Assembly: GCA_017428115.1 (NCBI GenBank)
Contig: JAFRRK010000085.1
Span: 1-35,941, forward strand
DNA from: Bacteroidales bacterium
Lineage (GTDB): Bacteria > Bacteroidota > Bacteroidia > Bacteroidales > P3
DNA length: 35,941 nucleotides
Reading direction: 5' to 3'
Shown here: positions 33,701 through 35,941 of the stretch, piece by piece
Layout of the letters: the number at the start of each line of letters is the position of its first letter
Position numbering within the stretch: the stretch's first letter is position 1
Made by a program: the position numbers and the translations under genes
Notes under the pieces: model-generated
Database searches by the model: none
Told to the model about the DNA's origin: nothing
The model's input: the letters and a program-made list of their open reading frames with translations, nothing else

Positions 33701-33960
33701 TAAGAGAAATGGATAGCGATAAACTAAGTGAACGGCTATACATCGTAAACAAATTCAATCTAATATCATCTATTTATGTCTATTTACAACATCATCTAGA
33801 CTCACGAAAGGAAACAGACATCGATTCTTCTGAGAAGGGAACTGCTTTCTCATCTTCAAGGAGAATGGCTTATATAAAGTGTACACCTGCTAATTTTAAA
33901 GCATTAATCGAGCATATTGACTTTGAGATTGACCCACTTGGAAACATACATTTCTTATAA
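30697..33960 (+). CDS. cas9: Cas9 C-terminal part (recognition lobe, RuvC-II/III, HNH, PAM-interacting)
   Basis: Starts in the other frame at INNIKFR; an open frame reaches back to a TTG at 30673, which could allow weak independent translation. In restored numbering RuvC-II has Glu724 in RIVIETARELND. HNH has VDIEHTIPRSLSFDNSLKNRTVCNAHYN with the catalytic His844, and an upstream CLYTGKQIS. RuvC-III has HSHHAIDATILTM with His1011/His1012 and Asp1015. The last 350 residues form the wedge and PAM-interacting part, ending EIDPLGNIHFL. Base composition is AT-rich: the line at 31381 has 21 G+C in 60. All nuclease residues are present, so the lesion is only the frame break. Confidence 0.85.
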   Translation: MNNIKFRFESNSPWQSLSENVRAELFEECFTRTKTTFKFEDIRKWLEKKYPGHSFDYSNRTINYHDHTTVAGCSIISRLKKIIGDDWQTRLIESDKTRTNCNTGEIHAIKYNYEDIWHLAYNSDDYEGLSELATKKMALTPKQAGELIKLWSAIQDGYTSLSLKAIRNILPFLREGMIYSKAVAYAKIPDIIGNERWSNKQNELLNELESLTEKNEYDRRIIGIANTLIANYKSKSLNDQQGYRNTNYKLDQSDRKEIHRCILDTLSEKRWNQLSENEQKKIQKDVEELYQNFFASSKGDYYDLPRQSDILKEHLATTFPDIPEKQWERLYHHSQISIFPQQKPQIIEANDRIMSVPQLGTPDIGSIKNPVALRALHVLRRTINQLLLNGMIDNEDTRIVIETARELNDANWRKAIERYQKERNKENDAIIEIIKEFRPNYSQEDIEKGRLLFEQIETGNSDDEKLNTIAHTSRNEKEKAARFAIDMQKYKLWKEQKFRCLYTGKQISLSDLFDDNKVDIEHTIPRSLSFDNSLKNRTVCNAHYNRFTKQNRIPSELSEYNDIIDRIKPWEEKVAHIKNQIELWKGNAKIAPTIERKNECLQQRHMWELELDYWKAKVSTFRIQKDELDLGFRNSQLVDTRIITKYAFHYLKSVFSRVDVQKGNVTSDFRKILGVQSVDEKKDRDKHSHHAIDATILTMIPTAAKRDRMIELFYHIQEACDEEKAAYQLKLDNEIKSCNIGPIGNLVSTIEQNILVNHITKDQTLSPAKKRRHAKSKNKGEKQMWMQGDSIRGSLHQDTFYGAIVDNDNNKRMVVRKPLKLLKENDLESIVDTALRNAIETQVHQFMAEQNITFAKAIERPIYMTNRKGEPICHTKNGKPISPIRHVRCFAKAGRGELKYDTVLKIKQQTYLSKKDYKNTYYAQNDDNYLCLLYEGIAKGKHSKEFRLINYFDIAQLGLTNTDAMFNEPEFAYFKGNPNMPLKAIIKKGFRVLLYVNHPDEVREMDSDKLSERLYIVNKFNLISSIYVYLQHHLDSRKETDIDSSEKGTAFSSSRRMAYIKCTPANFKALIEHIDFEIDPLGNIHFL

Positions 33961-33968
33961 TTATAATT

Positions 33969-34877
33969 ATGATTAAGCGCACACTCTGTTTCTCCAACCC
34001 TGCCTACCTCTCCATGAAGAATAGGCAGCTGGTGGCTCAGCTGGAAAAGCAAGGCGACCAACCCCCACGGACAGCCACTGTCCCAATTGAGGATATCGGC
34101 ATCGTGGTGCTCGACTGCCAACAGATTACCATCACCCACGGGCTTATGGCTGCCCTTCTCGACAACAACGCCTCTGTTATCACCTGCGACGAGAAGCACA
34201 TGCCCGTGGGGCTTATGCTACCACTCGAAGGACACACCGTGCAAAGCGAACGCTTCCAAGACCAACTATCCTCCTCCCTGCCCTTACGCAAACAGCTATG
34301 GCAGCAAACGGTGCAGCAGAAAATACTCAATCAGGCCGCCCTGCTGCGCGAGCTCCACAACATCGAAACAGGCAACATGACCCAATGGGCTGCCGACGTG
34401 CATTCTGGCGACAGCACCAACCTGGAAGGCCGTGCAGCCGCATTCTATTGGAGCCACCTGCTCCCCGACATCGATAACTTTACACGCGACCGCGACGGCG
34501 ACTATCCCAACAGCCTCTTCAACTACTGCTACGCCATTCTCCGGGCCGTCATAGCCCGCGCCCTCGTCAGTAGCGGCCTCCTCCCCACCCTAGGCATTCA
34601 TCACCACAACCGCTACAACGCCTACTGCCTTGCCGACGACATCATGGAGCCCTACCGCCCCTATGCCGACCGCCTCGTCATCCGAACCATGCACAAATAC
34701 CCCGGCATCGAGGAACTGAACACCGACCTCAAACGCGCCCTCCTCACCATCCCCACCCTCGAAGTGCGCATCAACGGCCAGCGCAGCCCCCTCATGGTGG
34801 CTGCCAGCCAAACCACAGCCTCATTGGCACGCTGCTTTGCTGGCGAAAGTCGCAAACTCACCTACCCCGAAATGTGA
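33969..34877 (+). CDS. cas1: Cas1 integrase, type II
   Basis: A 302-residue protein. It joins new spacers to the array as a complex with Cas2. The metal-binding residues are in place: Glu153 in STNLEGRAAAFYW, the His cluster 211-213 in LGIHHHNRYNAY, and Glu227 with Asp223/224 in LADDIMEPYRPYADRLV. The opening MIKRTLCFSNPAYLSMKNRQLV and EDIGIVVLDCQQITITHGLMAALLDNNASVI are typical of type II Cas1. It starts 8 nt after cas9 and overlaps cas2 by one base, so the three form an operon. The gene is clearly GC-rich (40 of 60 bases in the line at 34381), unlike cas9. No csn2 or cas4 is present, which with the Cas9 type makes this II-C. Confidence 0.96.
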   Translation: MIKRTLCFSNPAYLSMKNRQLVAQLEKQGDQPPRTATVPIEDIGIVVLDCQQITITHGLMAALLDNNASVITCDEKHMPVGLMLPLEGHTVQSERFQDQLSSSLPLRKQLWQQTVQQKILNQAALLRELHNIETGNMTQWAADVHSGDSTNLEGRAAAFYWSHLLPDIDNFTRDRDGDYPNSLFNYCYAILRAVIARALVSSGLLPTLGIHHHNRYNAYCLADDIMEPYRPYADRLVIRTMHKYPGIEELNTDLKRALLTIPTLEVRINGQRSPLMVAASQTTASLARCFAGESRKLTYPEM

Positions 34878-35209
34878 TGGACCGTTTCTCCGAATACCGC
34901 ATCATGTGGCTGCTAGTATTCTTCGACCTACCCACCGACACCAAGAAAGAACGCAAGGCCGCTTCCGACTTTCGCAAAAACCTGCTAGCCGATGGGTTCA
35001 CCATGTTCCAATTCTCCATCTACGTACGCCACTGCGCCAGCCGCGAAAACGCCAACGTACACCTACACCGAGTACGTGCCATGCTGCCTCAATATGGGCA
35101 AGTAGGTTGTCTCACCATCACCGACAAACAATTTGCCGACATCGAACTATACATCTGCAAAAAGGAAGTACAACCCAACGCACCCGGACAACAATTAGAA
35201 CTATTCTGA
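34877..35209 (+). CDS. cas2: Cas2, type II
   Basis: A 110-residue protein from the ATG at 34877, which overlaps the cas1 stop (TGATG); a GTG one codon earlier is less likely. The ferredoxin-like fold opens YRIMWLLVFFDLPTDTKKERK, with the conserved Asp17. It goes on with ASDFRKNLLADGFTMFQFSIYVRHCASRENANVHLHRV and GQVGCLTITDKQFADIELYI, and ends LELF. Cas2 bridges two Cas1 dimers in the spacer-adding complex; nuclease activity is not needed for that. It is the last gene of the cas operon. A terminator follows 260 nt later, before the CRISPR array. Confidence 0.95.
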   Translation: MDRFSEYRIMWLLVFFDLPTDTKKERKAASDFRKNLLADGFTMFQFSIYVRHCASRENANVHLHRVRAMLPQYGQVGCLTITDKQFADIELYICKKEVQPNAPGQQLELF

Positions 35210-35468
35210 TATCATTTACTAAAGATTGACAAGCAAGATAAAGCCAAGAAACACCCCTAGCACAATATTCACTATTCATTTGGTATCTGCCTATTCGCTG
35301 TTTATTACCCGAATTATCATCGCAGAACAAGTGTCTGTCAAATAGCAAAACAATTGACATTCAATAAAGTAAAATAGCAAAAACAAAGAAGGTAGGATGT
35401 GGTTTTTGAAGACAACGAACTGTCAAACCATAGTCATATATAGAAATAGAAAAAACGCCCATAGAAAC
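35210..35468. other. intergenic stretch between cas2 and terminator
   Basis: This AT-rich stretch holds no protein frame of note. AAATAGCAAAA occurs twice (near 35340 and 35371). No second anti-repeat or repeat remnant was found, so it does not hold another tracrRNA. Confidence 0.5.
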
Positions 35469-35502
35469 AAAAAATCCCGCCCCTTAGAGCGGGATTTTTT
35501 TA
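35469..35502. terminator. bidirectional terminator between cas operon and CRISPR array
   Basis: ATCCCGC (35474-35480) pairs with GCGGGAT (35489-35495), with A on one side and T on the other (six and seven bases). It has a T-run in both directions and can end cas transcripts on the plus strand and array transcripts on the minus strand. Confidence 0.88.
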
Positions 35503-35552
35503 GTCTTTGACACATCTTGAAACACTGTGTCTCTTATCGTTACTAACATTGT

Positions 35553-35803
35553 GATGTCAAAGAGCTATTATCGTGTTTCCTTTTTAAGCAATTCACAACG
35601 GGTGGGTTCGTGCAACATTTTACCTTTTGATGTCAAAGAGCTATTATCGTGTTTCCTTTTTAAGCAATTCACAACTCAAGCTGATGACTCTTTAAAAAGT
35701 GCGGAGATGTCAAAGAGCTATTATCGTGTTTCCTTTTTAAGCAATTCACAACCAAAAGAAAAAACAACAAAAGACAAGTTACGATGTCAAAGAGCTATTA
35801 TCG
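35553..35803 (-). CRISPR. CRISPR array, II-C, three repeats plus truncated fourth
   Basis: Three identical 47-bp repeats (35553-35599, 35629-35675, 35706-35752) and three spacers of 29, 30 and 30 nt (35600-35628, 35676-35705, 35753-35782). A fourth repeat matches only for 21 bp (35783-35803). Read on the minus strand, the repeat begins GTTGTGAATTGCTTAAAAAG, the orientation that pairs with the tracrRNA, so the array is transcribed from right to left toward the terminator at 35469. The repeat length and start are usual for Bacteroidetes II-C systems. The broken repeat is at the promoter-proximal end. A box-like TAGCTCTTTG lies near the repeat 3' end on the transcribed strand; repeat-internal promoters are known from other II-C arrays. 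Confidence 0.95.
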
Positions 35804-35941
35804 GGGCAAATTGAAAAGTGATGTGATGGAGTACTAAAAAATGTTCAGATCCGTTAAAGTAAAAAAAACCGGAAATGGACAACAAGATAATGCAACAGAT
35901 ATTGGGTATACTGATACCCGAAGAGATATTAGAGGACTTTG
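35804..35941 (+). mobile_element. probable left end of an insertion sequence in the array
   Basis: Similarity to the CRISPR repeat stops after 35803, and unrelated sequence starting GGGCAAATTGAAAAG leads within 70 nt to a transposase-like start. The right end lies outside the window, so inverted repeats and target duplication cannot be checked. The first G may belong to either side of the junction. Confidence 0.55.
35875..35941 (+). CDS. transposase N-terminus, truncated by window edge
   Basis: ATG at 35875 opens a frame of 22 codons reading MDNKIMQQILGILIPEEILEDF to the window end. The block LGILIPEEILEDF looks like the first helix of the ISAon1-type transposase N-terminal proteins of Bacteroidetes, whose C-terminal half is a DDE transposase in a second frame. 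The match is short, so the family is tentative; the position right next to a broken CRISPR repeat supports a mobile element. GGAAATGG around the start offers a weak ribosome site. Confidence 0.45.
   Translation, partial: MDNKIMQQILGILIPEEILEDF

Larger units (their letters stand above)
29733..33960 (+). pseudogene. cas9: cas9, type II-C, full length but frameshifted
   Basis: The two frames 29733-30704 and 30697-33960 together encode one Cas9 of about 1409 residues, within the usual size of Bacteroidetes II-C proteins. The break lies at 30694-30704. The first frame reads FEEFRALSY and then stops two codons later, and the other frame goes on with INNIKFR. The family has R-x4-I-N-N here, so restoring one AT unit (CATATC to CATATATC) gives FRALSYINNIKFR exactly. 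Every catalytic motif on either side is intact. The enzyme would cut DNA matching a crRNA spacer with the help of tracrRNA. As written, it cannot be made as one chain. It is followed by cas1 (8-nt gap) and cas2. A sequencing or assembly error cannot be excluded. Confidence 0.9.

Noticed and set aside
35210-35468. Second tracrRNA or leader between cas2 and the array
   Set aside because: No sequence complementary to the repeat and no TAnnTTTG box were found there; the tracrRNA at 29614-29695 fits fully.
35527-35814. Open frame of 95 codons in the CRISPR region
   Set aside because: It is made of the 47-bp repeats read as protein; the repeated peptide simply mirrors the array.

Overview
The window reads as a Bacteroidales chromosome segment, possibly Prevotellaceae-like, although the genus cannot be fixed from the sequence. 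Evidence for the group: many promoters of the Bacteroidetes primary-sigma type (TTTG, 19-21 nt, then TAnnTTTG, with little Shine-Dalgarno), an Oar-like TonB-dependent receptor, several secreted beta-barrel proteins, an OmpA protein with a propeller, a short CstA, and a type II-C CRISPR locus with 47-bp repeats beginning GTTGTGAATTGC on the transcribed strand. No rRNA or tRNA gene was seen.

Layout. (1) 1-1500: the truncated start of a double zinc-ribbon gene, an unassigned ncRNA (about 410-677) with its own promoter and terminator, and a HepT/MntA toxin-antitoxin pair. (2) 1600-6000: secreted beta-barrel proteins, an ECF sigma factor / membrane anti-sigma / barrel operon, aroQ and a small membrane protein. 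Arrays of short hairpins lie at 3331-3560 and 6362-6425. (3) 6500-12500: sugar-transfer ATP-grasp, a nucleoside-hydrolase lipoprotein, a small membrane PH-like protein, gdhA, a frameshifted lipoprotein gene and an alpha/beta hydrolase. (4) 12600-18200: a close-packed set of glycosyltransferase, secreted small protein and OmpA/propeller protein, behind a YitT-family membrane protein. (5) 18650-29200: the Oar-like receptor, a NupG-type nucleoside transporter, a 5'-nucleotidase, a SIMPL protein, a YD-like secreted protein, CstA and a divergent outer-membrane protein. The 5'-nucleotidase, transporter and nucleoside hydrolase together suggest salvage of extracellular nucleotides.

(6) 29560-35941: a type II-C CRISPR-Cas locus. 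Order: tracrRNA (minus strand), cas9, cas1, cas2, a bidirectional terminator, then a short array (three full 47-bp repeats, three spacers, and a 21-bp repeat stump) that runs into what looks like the end of an insertion sequence with a truncated transposase gene. All nuclease motifs of Cas9 are present, but the gene is split by a frameshift best explained by loss of one AT unit. The tracrRNA is encoded opposite the 5' leader of cas9. The array is broken at its promoter-proximal end. The locus therefore looks like a recently damaged, or possibly mis-assembled, II-C system with an antisense tracrRNA-cas9 arrangement. This is the most interesting part of the window.

Limits: motifs, starts and hairpins were read by eye. 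Family names rest on recognised motifs, not on searches.
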